A DNA stretch of 64,000 bases. Origin: Cliona cf. orientalis. Its lineage: Eukaryota; Porifera; Demospongiae; Clionaida; Clionaidae. Below, piece after piece: positions 34,267-46,223 of this stretch. The translations under genes were made by a program, and so were the position numbers. The stretch's first letter is position 1. Every line of letters starts with the position of its first letter. The notes beneath the pieces were generated by a model that saw only the letters and a program-made list of their open reading frames with translations, made no database searches and was not told where the DNA came from. The stretch is from assembly GCA_963930775.1 (NCBI GenBank), contig OZ005689.1, positions 12,772,923 through 12,836,922 of the forward strand, in the 5' to 3' direction.

Positions 34267-36538
34267 TTTTCAAGTTTGTGTTTCCTGCCATTGTTATAGA
34301 AGCATAAACATTTCCATTGTTCCTCCTCTAGTTTTCCATGCGGGTAATCTTGCATAGGATTGTTTGTGGCAGAGTTTCATACACTAATAATATTATGCTT
34401 GGTATAGGGTCGCTACAATTAGTAGCAAATTGGGAGAGCTGGGATAAGAATCAAGTAAATTACTTTATAATAATAGCCTAAGTTATTGTAATGTAATAAT
34501 AATGCTAACCAGTGTTCGTGTACACTAAGGACGTCTGTTCAGCTGCATGTTAGGTACAGCTTTGATGTATTCTGTGCAAATAGGTGTAGATAGCTGTTAA
34601 CCATGCTGGTGTTACATGCGTGACTAGGCCTCACTCATTAAATTTATTACCCCTTGGTGAACTTTGTAATATGCTCTGTATGCACCCCCCTGGGCCACTA
34701 GTAGTTTCTATAGGTTTTGTAACTATTTTGTATTTGGCCTTACCTTTGTGTATATATTATATAAATAGAGGTTTGTGCGTTATGTTGAGATATGTATTAT
34801 AACATTTTGACCTTCTTGTCTATTATCGGATAAAAGCATTACAGTTGCGTGTACGTACCTCAGCAAGGCATTCCCTGAGAACCTGCTACATTAATATAAA
34901 TTTATGCAGTTTTAAGTGGACATTGCACAATAGCAACCAATTTTCTATAGCCCTCTGTTTGTGCACACAATGAGTCATGACATAACAATGATAATGCTCA
35001 TGCCAGCAATAACACTATTATGTATAGGTGAGCACCTGATATGTGCTCTAAACTTCCTGGTTGCTATTAGCCTATTGCTTTAAAATAATTATGTACATGT
35101 ATAACCTGTTCATCCAGCACTACCTTCAGGAAGTGACTACAAGATGCTTTTTGGGACACATATTTAACTTAATGCATTGGCGTAGGAGTACATTAATGGC
35201 TATTGTTTACCTCACTGGTTTACTGTACACCTTTCATAATGCTTGCTAATGGCTACTCTTAGAAAGGCTAATTGAGGCTATTCAAAGGTTGTATTTGATG
35301 GTTCATATAAAAGGGATCTTTTTCATCATGAATCTTATTAAGAGCTTAGCATTACAATGTCATGTAAGAAATTATTGTAACGCCCCACTGACTAGGAACT
35401 TTGGGAAGAACAAACTTTTGTGAAATATCTAACAAGTTGGTTGCCTAGCAACCATTAATAATGTAATTAAAGTACAGTAACTCACATGCTTCTCATGTTT
35501 AGTACAATGTTATAGAATGCATAATGATTTTATGATGTACGTGTACATTCGTTAAATTTTGTACCCATAGACCACTCACAATCAATGATCATTAGTAGTA
35601 ATTAAAGTCATGGATCATGTTTCACAAAAGGTGCACACACACAGCCATGACCATAGAGTCATTATATCATGGGACAGTTTTTGGATAGTATGAGCATACC
35701 AATTAGGATCTGGTGATTTTTACCACATTGCATTGAAAAAAATTTATTCCACAAAAAAGGTGTCTATAGCACAAAGGACTAAGCAAACCTTTATCCAACA
35801 AAAATATCCACATAATATTATACGATAATACGGTGAAATGGACTGAGCGGCCACCCTGTCTATACTCTACTGTATATCTTCTAATCAACGCGCCATGAAA
35901 AAAATTTACGAGTGCTGGGTGGCGTGCCATTAGAGCATGAAAATTTCCCTTCGCGACCAGGTGGTGCGCAAAATTTGTACACAAAAGTGTAGATATAGTG
36001 GGTGGGCGCATTTAAATAGAGTGTGAAAATTGCACTTTAGGCCGAGGTGGCGCATCTATTAGAGAGGCACGTTAATTAGATCAGATATGGTAGGGTAGTC
36101 ACTCATCTTGCATATTACTATTACCAAGAGTATTTTAGGAAGAGTACGTAAGCAAGCTCTACACTGCAAAATGGTGGTGTCATCCTGCAGTACATGTACA
36201 TGTACATGTGCCAGCCTAACCATAGCTATGCAGAATCCATATTTTGTTTACACAGTGATCATACACGTGGCTGTGTGGTTGCAGATATGCTGCAGCTAGA
36301 ACTCTATCCCCCCACCACCAAGGGACTACCCTGCAGTATTATTCATAGGCTTATGGCCACACAGTTTTTACAAAATCATGACATTGTATGTACGTACTTT
36401 TGTTGTAGTTGCCTAGCAACCAAAGTTTTTATAGGTAATTTGCTGGCTATGAGAAGGGGCTGTGTAGTACATAATCGACCTCAAACCAACACACTAAAGT
36501 AGGCCTATGATGAATAGAGGTCAACTACCAACAATATA

Positions 36539-36605
36539 GTTATCTGACAGTAATTGGGGTGCATTCAACCCTGCATCTCATGCACCCCAATTACTGTCAG
36601 GTAAC
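36539..36605. repeat. Near-perfect hairpin, 26-bp arms
   Basis: GTTATCTGACAGTAATTGGG and following bases pair with 36580-36605 with one mismatch, across a 15-nt loop. It ends the 220-bp block that is missing from the duplicated copy at about 53.04 kb and so marks one end of an insertion. Confidence 0.75.
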
Positions 36606-38037
36606 TATTATGTACAGCATTAAATTTTGTTTGGTATCTACTGCACTACAAAAGCACAATACTAACATACAGAAGCTACATACTTTTCCCAATAAACTCT
36701 CGTTATATATAGCACGACGTTGTAGAGGAAGAAACCTTCACCAATTTTGCGATTCTACAGCCACCCACGGAAGTTTTCTCCATGACATTTTAGGCATCCG
36801 GCCCACACCCATCCATGTGATCAGTTTAACGTTCTACAAAAATTTTCTCCGCAAAATGCTCCCTTCCTACTGATCTGTGAAAGTTTCAAAAAATTTCCAG
36901 TTAACATGTAATATCGGGAAAACCTAGCTGTCATGAGGCTACCTTATTTTTCTCAGTGGTGGCTATTATAATATTATTATAGAGCTTTGTTTGTGCATGC
37001 AAAGCAAATTATTATCTATTTCTCATCCCCGCCGCGTGTGTACTTTTGCAGACCATGTGTCAAAATTAATGTACTTTTGAGAAAATAATAATATAATGAG
37101 CACAGTGTTGTTATTTAAATAGGTCATTAATTTTGGGCTCTATAGACAAGTAAAGGTTTGTTTTAGGCCACTCAGAATTAAAGGCTTACCCCGACCAACT
37201 ATGAATATATAATGCATCCAATAGCTGAGTTTACTATAAGCATTCATACATGCACTTAATGGGTGGATCAGTGTAATAATTAAATTTTCCTGACCACACT
37301 CCCATTTTACCACTAACATCCAGCACCACTGCTGACTCTTGTGGTTTACACTGCAGCCATGTTCAGGCCACTGTGTACCACTAACCACGTACCATGCACC
37401 ATGTGTTGGTTTGAGGTCAATTATGTACTACATAGCTTGTCTGCTGCTAGCTGACCATATGGAGATATACTCAATAGGCCTTGTATGTAAATGGGTGGGG
37501 CTGCTTAGAATCATTTGGAGGGTTGGGGTTGCAACATGGCTGAACATTGTGCCATTCTAGTTATTAAGGAGCTGATGTTAATGTGCTGTTGAGTTGGCCA
37601 TGTACCTGATTATATTATACTGGAGCGTGATGAAGTGGTTTTGAGTGAAGAAACTTGCAAGATGCTTAAAATCGAGGCATTCGCTGCCTGTTCAACGTGA
37701 GATACTGCGTGTGCCCTTCACCACTCTAACCTTATGATCGTCAGTCATCTCAAATTAGTGTTTTGTGTTTGCGTGACAACAAGTAAGACTGGTTTTAAAT
37801 TTGCTCCTAATTTGTACATACACACACCTTGAGTTTGTAGTTAGTAATTTATGTACCTGCAGCAATGCTATAACTTAAAAGCATGTAGGGAATGACCATG
37901 ATTTTGTATTATGAATAATCTTAGACTGTTGATTCTGACATTTTTTGAACATTAATTTTGTAATGACGGCAATAGTATTATTACGTCTTGCAACCAGGTG
38001 TTCAATGTTTGGTTGCTGTGACTCTTATAATGTACAG

Positions 38038-38460
38038 TCTCGTCCCCAGGCTCCTTCCCCCAATCTTTTCAATGTTGCACAAGAAAAGCGCGGGGGGGGG
38101 GGGGGGGGGGGGGGAGCCTGATATCAAAAATCACGTGACAAACGTTGGTAAAATGGTATCACGATCGCCGCACTGCTAAACCATCAATTGCAAACCTGCT
38201 TGTTATCTTTGAAGTTTCAATGTAGCTGTATGAGACCTCCAAGGATGATAATGCCCTCGCTGATAATCTGTATGGCCTTTTTTTACGCACATGTTGAAAA
38301 TTAGAGTGCTTGAAAGTCGTGCTCACCCACACGCAGTTTTCACCACCTGCCACCCTTACTACTCTAGTATATGGGCCTACATCACGTACGTGATTTTGGA
38401 TACCACGCTCCCCCTCTTTCCTCGCGTGCATTGAAAAGATTGGGGAGACTGGGGACGAGG
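38038..38460. mobile_element. Small transposon with CTCGTCCCCAG...CCCAATCTTTTCAA ends
   Basis: The terminal inverted repeats of about 35 bp are TCTCGTCCCCAGGCTCC with CCCAATCTTTTCAATG, and the complement at 38425-38460. It holds a poly-G run (about 38093-38114). An interior segment (about 38320-38420) is present inverted at 48428-48530. A related right end is at 48725-48750. Confidence 0.75.
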
Positions 38461-38631
38461 ATATAGACTGACTACAACAGTCCTATATACATCCACGTGG
38501 GCACAAACGTGTATGTGATATTTCAGTATCATTGTGAAGTACATGTGTATATACATTTAAGTGCCCATGGGCATTTACTTGATATGATAAGCTACAGTAA
38601 TGGAATGTTCCAGCATCAGTACAGTTCTCAG

Positions 38632-38733
38632 GTTGTGAGAGTGACGACTCCTCCATCAATCAATCAAGCCTGGTCAGCTGACCAAGCATTATGTGGACAG
38701 TCAAGCACTCCTGTGATTGTAGAGACTATCTGT
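38632..38733 (+). other. Possible orphan exon
   Basis: A 102-bp open stretch, phase 0 at both ends, preceded by TTCTCAG and followed by GTAAGT. It would encode 34 residues (VVRVTTPPSINQAWSADQAL and on). I found no partner exons or recognised family. It may be a relic or part of an unrecognised gene. Confidence 0.3.
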
Positions 38734-38793
38734 GTAAGTTTTGTGTTACTTGATTGAGAGTATTTCGTGTACCTATCTCATAATATTATGTTG

Positions 38794-39752
38794 TTAACCC
38801 TCGGCGCATGCGCCGTAGGGTTACGGTAGTCGTTGTCTGTCTGTCTGTCTGTTAACTCTCTAACTGCTTCAGACTTCGTTTGCGAGTCTCAAGTTCGGTG
38901 TTATATGATTCCTTATGGTGTTTCAAAGCCATGTATTGTGTGGATTTCGCTGAAAACGCTTTGTTCTCCAGTTCTGGCGACATTTGTTCCGGACCGCTAC
39001 CTTTCACCATAGATCATCCTTCCACGCACCGTTGCAGCTTTTCGATGGACAAAATGAACAACACTGGACTTCTTTCAAGATAGAAAATGATAATAACTCC
39101 TGCAAAGTTACTGTCTCGAAGTATTTAGTGTAACTGCCAAGCTTCTTGACTTTCCTGGCCTGCAAGCAACTCGTTTCTATTTACACGAATGTCATGCTAC
39201 CGTATACATGCATGCGTGCGCGTACTGCATGCTATAATATATATAGTATAAGTACTACTAGACTCTATAAAGAGCACGTGTCTGAACTTGGCCAGCTGTT
39301 AACCCTTGGCGCATGCGCGAGGGTCGTTCTGTGTGTGTGTCTGTCTGTCTGTCTATTAACTCTGTAACTGCTACATACCTCGTTTGCGAGTCTCAACCTC
39401 GGTGTTATATGATTCCTTATGGCGTTTCAAAGCCATGTATTGTATGGATTTCGCTGAGAACGCTTTGTTCTCCAGTTCTGGTGACATTAATTTTACTCAG
39501 GACCGCTACCTTCCACCATAAGTCCATCCTTCCACGCACCTTGGCAGCTTTTTGATGGACAGAATGAACAACAGTAGACTTCTTTCAAGATACAACTAAG
39601 TAGTTCCAGCTACAACTCCTGTAAAGCTACTGCCTGCCTGGGCCAATAGTCAGCGAAGCATAAAGTTTAAATAGCTTCTTGACTTTCCTGCAAGCCACAC
39701 CCAATGCACCTTGTCTCTATTTACACGCAAGTCATGCTACCGTATACATTGT
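38794..39752. repeat. Tandem duplication of a ~420-450-bp unit
   Basis: Unit 1 (38794-39212) and unit 2 (39298-39752) both open with TTAACCC[T]GGCGCATGCGC, continue with a GTCTGTCTGTCT run and TTATATGATTCCTTATGG, and close at ATGCTACCGTATACAT. A diverged opening of the same kind is at 55375-55410. No conserved open frame. Confidence 0.8.
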
Positions 39753-40497
39753 GCTGCACTCTCTGGCCAGCTGTTTTTCAGTTGAAGCAGCTGGTAAGGT
39801 ACTAATATGAATGTGCTTGTAGCCTTGCACCAGGCCCTTGGAGGGTACAAGGCTATAGCACCTTTGGTTCTCTACCACCCAGTTCACATGCAACATATTC
39901 TGTGCAGAGTTATTGTAGCTATTTTGTGATTTGATTTCAAGTAAGTGTATAAATCATGCCTCCGGTCCACAAACAGTGTCCTAAATATTGTTCCATGGCA
40001 GAAATCTGTGTATGTGTGTGACTTCCAGTTTATTCCACTAGCCTATAGAAAGCAAGAGAATAGCGGCAATAGCATCAGAATCAGCAGATGATATTGGATT
40101 GAGGCTAGTGAAAAATAGCGGCATCAGAAAAGCACAACTTGAAAACGAGCCTACACAGATAGTCTAGTCACCAGACCAGAGATGACATACTCCACCTCCA
40201 AAACTGGTACGACACCCCTCAACTTGAGCTTGAGAAGCATGATCTGGGCACTCAGGGTCACTGCAGGAGATCAATGTAGTTATCATTGCCAGCTTGTATG
40301 TGCAACAAACACCACGCAACGCGCCGAGGGTTCTGGGCTCTAGAGAGCTCTAGTTTTGATGGCGTCTGGAATCAGATTCTGATGTGTAGTGTGTGCGTGC
40401 GTTTGTGTAGTCATAAACGGAATGATCGAGGAAGTAAATGATATTTCTTTATAGTTGTATAAGTTATCTAGCCATCTACTTGTGTCCATGTACAGTA

Positions 40498-40870
40498 TTT
40501 CATGATCGAATGGTAGGAGTAACTCGTAATAGTATTTCCTTACTACCGCAAGGGGGTGTCCGTATTACCACAAGGGGTGTTTTTACTGCTGCAAGGGGTA
40601 TCTTTATGGCCACGAGGGATTTCCTCACAGCAGATCTAGAATTGTTTCCGCTACGTGTACGATTACATCTGATGTCTGCATTGGATAAAAGTATGCATAA
40701 TGTAATAGAGAATCGAGGAAATATTCTTATTTTGTGGTTTGGGGGTATTTAGTATCCTCCGCGGCTGGTGAATGACGTTGGAGTAGTAAAGGAAAACTCC
40801 ATGAGGGATTTCCTCATATAAGCTTGAGGCTGTTGGTGTGTGGTTAGACAGCATCAAGGACTGGTCAGTT
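40498..40870. repeat. Dispersed repeat copy 1 (partner 48028-48430)
   Basis: The first ~200 bp match 48028-48240 in the same direction (CATGATCGAATGGTAGGAGT onward). The next ~160 bp (40706-40866) match 48250-48410 in the opposite direction. Confidence 0.85.
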
Positions 40871-42296
40871 GTTTGTGTAGGCATTGGAGGAAATGATAGT
40901 TATCGTTGGTAGGGTGGATTGTATGCATCGAATGTACCTCTCCTATGGCAGAGAGTCAGCCCAATGTCTAGGTGGTATAGTGTCACAAACATAAACCTTT
41001 CATTTTTTCGTCCACACTCAGTATCTGCATCAAGGATTTTTCTAGAAGTAAGCGCAATAGGGAGCAAATTGGGATTTCCACAAATTCAAGGGGAGGGGGG
41101 CTATATCTAGTACTAGGCTATAGGCCTTCCTCATGCATGGAGCAATGAAAGACTCCGGAATTTGGAAGTGGGGGTGGATGGTGACATGTATGTTTGTGTA
41201 CATGTAGTAAGTCGATGGTGTCGCTGCTAGCAATAATTTTGTTTGCTAGAGATTGAGTTAATTACATGTGTATGCCATTCATCGTGGGAGGGGGGGGGCA
41301 AGGCCTTTTTCTAGGGAGATATATTGCTCCCTTGCTCCCCCCCCCCCCCCCCCCCCACCATTCAAGAAAATATCCTGCTGCTGCATATATTTCTGCCGCT
41401 ATGACTGAGATCTTATAGGAGTGCACATTAGTACGGAGAACTATTATGATGAAAGCATACTGCGTACATATACACACGCTGAAGGAGTTCACATGCCATA
41501 GATCGGGAAATTGTCGTTTAAATTTTTCGTCGACGACCCCTGCCGACAAAAATTAATATTTACGTGTACTAACTTTGCGTGTACTAATATTCGTCACTAA
41601 GACAATTTTAACAGCCGGATTACTTTACTGGCGAAAATATCCCGATCTACGGTATTGTGCATGACGCTTCTACGAATAATGTAATCTGTGCACCTTCGAG
41701 TTGCTTTTGTGGTAGTGAAATCAGTGATATTTGCAGATCTCATTTACTCTATCGTTTTTGATAAGGTACGACAAGTGCAATGTATACATAAGTGTAGGTA
41801 CTCCGTATGCGATGTATATATACTTGCAAACAGAATAATTCATAATGCATAATATGTGAAGCCCGGCAATAAAAATCAAAGATTATGTACATCTATGTGT
41901 TTGAGAAAAATGCAATTAAAGTTCACATGGTGTTTCTAATTAACACCATGTGCCCTTTGACCCTTGACTGTGCAACGGTGTATATTAATGCTATAATTGG
42001 CCTTGTTAATGTACTTACACTTTCCCTTTCATCATCAAACTTCACAAACTGACACTATGAACATGAAATAAGTATTATCTAGCGTTAACCCCAAAATCAC
42101 TAAGTGTAATAATCTTTGATTTATATTGCCGGGCTTCACATAATTATATAACTGACTCCCAAAAGCCTTCAAGGCTGCCTAGCAATAGGTGCTTGGCAAG
42201 AATATGCTACATTTCTACACTTTCAATTTCTAATGTAACCTATAATATGTAGCTAAACAATAACTGATTGTCATCATTTCTACGTATGTATTAAAT

Positions 42297-43520
42297 TCAT
42301 TGAGTGTCCTTGATCGTGTATATTTCACAGTCACCATTAATTGCATTACAGCTCTCTTCTTCAACCTCCTCTTCCGTGATGTTTGAAACGGTGATACCAG
42401 GTGCATGTGGCCATTGGTAGCAATCCATATCCATTCGTACGTTAGCAAAGTTAATAGGTACTGTGAAGGCGTACTTAAGTACGCAGATTTGGTCTGGTTT
42501 GGGTGTAGTTTGGTATACGTTGTACGGATAGTTTGGTTTGAATATGTAATTCAGTTGATCTTTATAGTTAGTCCCGCAGGAAAGTGGATGATGCCCATTT
42601 TGATTTTGATCTTGTTGGAGAGTTCGAATATATTCCAAACGAGCGATTGCATCACAGCGTGGATGACGGTAACCATTTGCCGCAAATTGACTACTGACAA
42701 AAGCCATCTTAGGTGCAATGTAGCGTAGCCAGAGGTAACTGTTTGCCTCACAACTTGCTCCATGATGAGAGATTTTGTAGACAGTCGACTGAAGAGTTCC
42801 CTGTAACTGTCCAGCAATTTTATTTGCCGTTTTCCCCTCCATGTCTCCTGGGAGTAGTATGCTCTGTGAGTTTGGCATAACCACTTTCATGACTATGCTG
42901 GAAGGATTAAGATTACGACCTTGATTGTTGGCTGCAAGAATGAGGAATTTAATGTCTGCTCCTCTACTGCATAAAGGTTTCGCAATTTGTGGACAGTGGT
43001 TCACTCCGATGCATCCATCTCCTCCGATAATTGAAAGTTTATTCAAACTATGCCAATATTGAATCCAGTTCCTGATGGCATTGTTCTCATAGTTTTTCTT
43101 GTTACCTATGACCACTGTTTCTACTCTACGATACTTGCCATAAATCACAGGCCATATTTGAAAGAGGTAGTTGTAGTGATCCGCATCCGCGTGAGTTATA
43201 AAGATGTTGATGTTTCGCTGCTGTCGATTAAGGTTATTTAGTCCTAGGAATGTTTTTACATCCTCAACTGAAAATCCATTACCTCCACTTGAGCCTGCAT
43301 CTACAATGATAATTTCGCCTCCTTCATCTTGATTTGGTGTTCCTGGACACTGTATGATGGTGCAGTCTCCTTGGCCCACTGGTAGAGCGTAGACACGCAG
43401 AAAATTAGGATCTGGTTCAGGCATAGGATTTATTATCGGATTCTGAGCTTCTGTAGACCTGAATCCACAGGTGAACACAGTTGCTAGCAGAATGGCAAGG
43501 AAGATGGGTTTTGAAGGCAT
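42297..43520 (-). CDS. Secreted metallo-beta-lactamase-fold protein, ComEC-like, intronless
   Basis: 407 codons in one exon. The start is the ATG at 43520, because it opens a clean signal peptide (MPSKPIFLAILLATVFTCGF, cleavage near STEA/QN). Upstream in-frame codons have no ATG. The metal site reads in the usual order: LPVGQGDCTIIQ at the first strand, IIIVDAGSS, ITHADADH (residues 109-115, the HxDADH variant typical of ComEC/Rec2-type hydrolases), LLPGDMEG (Asp226) and YKISHHGA (His252/253). A hydrolase acting on phosphoesters or nucleic acid outside the cell is likely by family; the substrate is unknown. The acidic C-terminal tail (EEEVEEESC) is family-unlike. Lack of introns next to intron-bearing neighbours, plus a bacterial-type fold, raises the possibility of ancient transfer or retroposition. 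Confidence 0.85.
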   Translation of the reverse strand: MPSKPIFLAILLATVFTCGFRSTEAQNPIINPMPEPDPNFLRVYALPVGQGDCTIIQCPGTPNQDEGGEIIIVDAGSSGGNGFSVEDVKTFLGLNNLNRQQRNINIFITHADADHYNYLFQIWPVIYGKYRRVETVVIGNKKNYENNAIRNWIQYWHSLNKLSIIGGDGCIGVNHCPQIAKPLCSRGADIKFLILAANNQGRNLNPSSIVMKVVMPNSQSILLPGDMEGKTANKIAGQLQGTLQSTVYKISHHGASCEANSYLWLRYIAPKMAFVSSQFAANGYRHPRCDAIARLEYIRTLQQDQNQNGHHPLSCGTNYKDQLNYIFKPNYPYNVYQTTPKPDQICVLKYAFTVPINFANVRMDMDCYQWPHAPGITVSNITEEEVEEESCNAINGDCEIYTIKDTQ

Positions 43521-43790
43521 GGTTACTGTCACAACTTTCCTCGATTGCTGGCAATTGATGGAAGTAGAGCTGTCTGTCAAATTTTAAAGAGTGCCATGAC
43601 AGGAAGCGTGTAACATGATAGCTAGTCGATTGGGTTGCCATGATGAATAGCTAGCTAAGCCTCTACTTAATAGGAAAATACAGAAATGCAGATGCAAAAT
43701 CGATAATATTCACAATACGTGATGTACCATAGACTCGAGTTATATATAACTGGAAGGAATTCGAAGTATGCAGAATGTGTGCTTATGAAT

Positions 43791-43992
43791 ACAGAAAAAC
43801 CTCCGAACAAAGGACACTTCGGGGACACCATAAATTCAGTTGTTTTGTCCTTTATAGAGAGTAGCTATGTCCTCTCCTTGAGTATATGGAAACTATAGGG
43901 AATGGCAGTTTTTGGGACCTCGAGCAGTGTTCTTTATAGAGAGGTCTAACATACTGTGTCCTTTCCTCTGAGGATCCTTTGTTTTACTGTAT
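43791..43992. repeat. Small element with AAAGGACAC inverted ends
   Basis: Left ACAGAAAAACCTCCGAACAA with AAGGACAC; right complement of TACAGTAAAACAAAGGATCC with AAAGGACAC. Interior blocks CTTTATAGAGAG recur. Resembles a common invertebrate MITE type. Confidence 0.55.
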
Positions 43993-44382
43993 AAATGTAT
44001 AGACTATTGATTACATGATTCACACCCCACGTGTGTGGTAATGGTCGATAGCATGAACATGCTAAATAACCTATGCATACAACAGGAAAGAAGTATGCGC
44101 TTAATATGCACTTTTTAACTACGTACCTCTACTACTATTATTATACTAACTACATAAAAGTGTTGGCTGTTCTGACCATTCTAGGCCTCAGTTCATATTT
44201 AGGTAGCAAGACTAATCTCAAGATCACTGTCTTGCAATGGCTCATGAACAGATGATGTGAGCAATTGTTGACAGTAAGATTCGATTAGCAATTGTCGCTC
44301 ATTGTCTGTAGCTTCCTATGAGGGCTCGCAACACTTAGAACAGCACACGCGACTTCAGACAACTTTACGCTGTAGACACTTA

Positions 44383-44848
44383 GGGGCCTTGTCCAAAGTC
44401 CTTATGGAAAAATTAACGTCATTATGACGTTAACTTTTTTACCCCCCTCCCCCCCTCTCTTAACGTCACAGCATTTCAGCATAGATTCAATACTGAAACT
44501 ATGATTCCGCTCCATTTAGCCTACACGTTCGGTATTCACTTGTATTCTACTGTGCTAGCTATGTCTTCATGGATTCACTGCATACCTGTGCTTCTTTAAC
44601 AGTTTCTTGCTTGCCTGTAGCTACATGCACACTATTAATTAGCTACGTAGTGCTTTACACAGCTATCATACACAAAAATGCAAATTTTGACACTGCTGGA
44701 GGTGTGTCTAGACTTGTTCAACCACAATAATGCATAATCACAACTAAAGCTGACACTGCAGTTGTAAAACGTCATGGACCAAGACCCCCTCCCCCCCCTA
44801 ATGTCATAATGATGTTAATTTTTCCACAAGAACTTTGGATAAGCCCCC
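44383..44848. mobile_element. Small transposon with TTA target duplication
   Basis: About 50-bp terminal inverted repeats (GGGGCCTTGTCCAAAGTCCT left; complement of GGGGGCTTATCCAAAGTTCT right), flanked by TTA on both sides. A three-base TWA target and GG-rich ends fit PIF/Harbinger-type MITEs. A related terminus is at about 11430-11475. Confidence 0.8.
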
Positions 44849-45239
44849 TTAGTTTGTCTGCAACCATATCACCTGCATGTGGTGGAAAGTGAGTATGAGC
44901 AAAATGTGGTAGCATGAGGAACTACAAGGAAAAAGAAAAACTGGGACATGGACAGGAAATGGTCGTCACTGGCATTTGCGCAAAAAAGATTATGCATAAA
45001 TATTGTCTTGCACTAGTGTTAAGATTGATCTTACAGAGTAAGTCACAATCAAAATGAGCGTGGCTATTGACATAACACTTACAGTACACCCAGGATCCAG
45101 TTCATCCAAGCTGTTGGTGTGTGTCAATGATTTCACTTACTTAGCTCTTCCTTTTTTTAAGGATGCGATGTAACGACGCAAATGCGATCCCGACTCGTTC
45201 GCGATACGCCGGCACGTATACGCCACCGCGATCGCTGGA

Positions 45240-45400
45240 CGATGTGGATGGGAGGGGCTGGGAGGTCAGGGGATGGGTTGCGAATGTATAGTTAGCAGGG
45301 TTAGTGGGGGGGGGGGGGGGGGGGGGGGGCTGGGAGGTCTGGGGCTGGGTTGTGAATGGTTAGCAGGGTTAGTGTGGGAGGGACTGGGTTGTGTAAGGTT
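45240..45400. repeat. G-rich tandem repeat with long poly-G tract
   Basis: Units GGCTGGGTTG(T/C)GAATG and TTAGCAGGGTTAGTG flank a pure G run at about 45306-45329. Same family as 31060-31200. Confidence 0.65.
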
Positions 45401-46223
45401 TGTCTATAAAATAGTTGAAATAACGACTGCCAGCAGCAACAACGGTGGTGGCCGAGTGCTTGGGCTCTTATGCTAGTATGGGACGGAATAGAACGGGTTC
45501 TAATCTTGCCGTACACTTTGACTTTTTTTTTCTTTTTTTTTCCCTGTCGAATTTTCTAAGTGTTGATAGATCGCATTTGCGTTGGATCACATTTGCGTCA
45601 TGTGACATTGACAAAAGTAGCCATATATATACGTAGGGACAGGCCCTCAGGGACAACGCTAAAATTAATGTTTGTGGTCCTTGTGGATTGCATGCATAGC
45701 ATGCATAGAGCATGCAAGTAAGATAATCTTGTATTGTTAATCCGCAAGAATAAGATAGTAATAATTATGTCGTCATAGAGTAATAATTATGTCGTCATAG
45801 TGACCTTTCAGTCTGTAATTATCATCACTGAAATTTCCACTATAATATTATCTGTAATCCATAATCATTTGTTGTTTTATCCTAAATCAATGGTATTAGC
45901 AAACTGTGACTAGAACTCTATCGATATAACTGCTAAGGGGCGAGGACTAGCGTTAGATGAATGTACACACACGTGCGATAAGATTTGTTGCCTAGTGACC
46001 ATGCTGAGTTTATGTAGGCAATTGTCTGACTAGGTGAAAGGGGTGGAACAAATATTATATACAACTAGAGGTGCACTTGACCATGCACATCTCAGGTGTG
46101 CACTCCAGTCATGGTCAGATACATGTAGCTATAATATTATTTTGCCTTATGCAGTGCGTAGAAATATTTACATGACGTATAATCATATTATACTCACTTG
46201 TCTATATATTGTTGGAGCTGTTG

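Larger units (their letters stand above)
33020..37515. repeat. Segmental duplication, copy 1 (partner 49414-53998)
   Basis: The two 4.5-kb segments run in the same direction. By eye they are about 85-90% alike over most of their length, with insertions particular to each copy. Copy 1 includes the last MsrA exon, its 3' hairpin, and long noncoding sequence with no gene that I can support. Start and end are set where similarity ceases (CATCACTTTCA at the left; GGGTGGGGCTGCT at the right). Confidence 0.88.
34267..42296. other. Noncoding stretch: duplication copy 1, transposons, tandem repeat
   Basis: Nothing here assembles into a multi-exon gene. Contents are the rest of duplication copy 1, the element at 38038-38460, an orphan exon at 38632-38733, the imperfect tandem repeat at 38794-39752, the 40.5-kb repeat with an invertible segment, and a poly-C tract at about 41338-41357. 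Confidence 0.5.
43521..46223. other. Noncoding stretch with transposons
   Basis: Contains a TATATATA box at about 43740-43748 on the minus-strand upstream side of the 42.3-kb gene, the elements at 43791-43992 and 44383-44848, and the G-rich repeat at 45240-45400. No gene is supported. Confidence 0.45.

Noticed and set aside
36108..36873. Open frames in the segmental duplication (36.1-36.9 and 52.7-53.3 kb)
   Set aside because: The frames are not conserved between the two copies (indels shift them), so they are unlikely to be coding.
42297..43580. A longer start for the metallo-hydrolase
   Set aside because: The upstream codons begin with TTG, not ATG, and would bury the signal peptide; the ATG at 43520 fits better.
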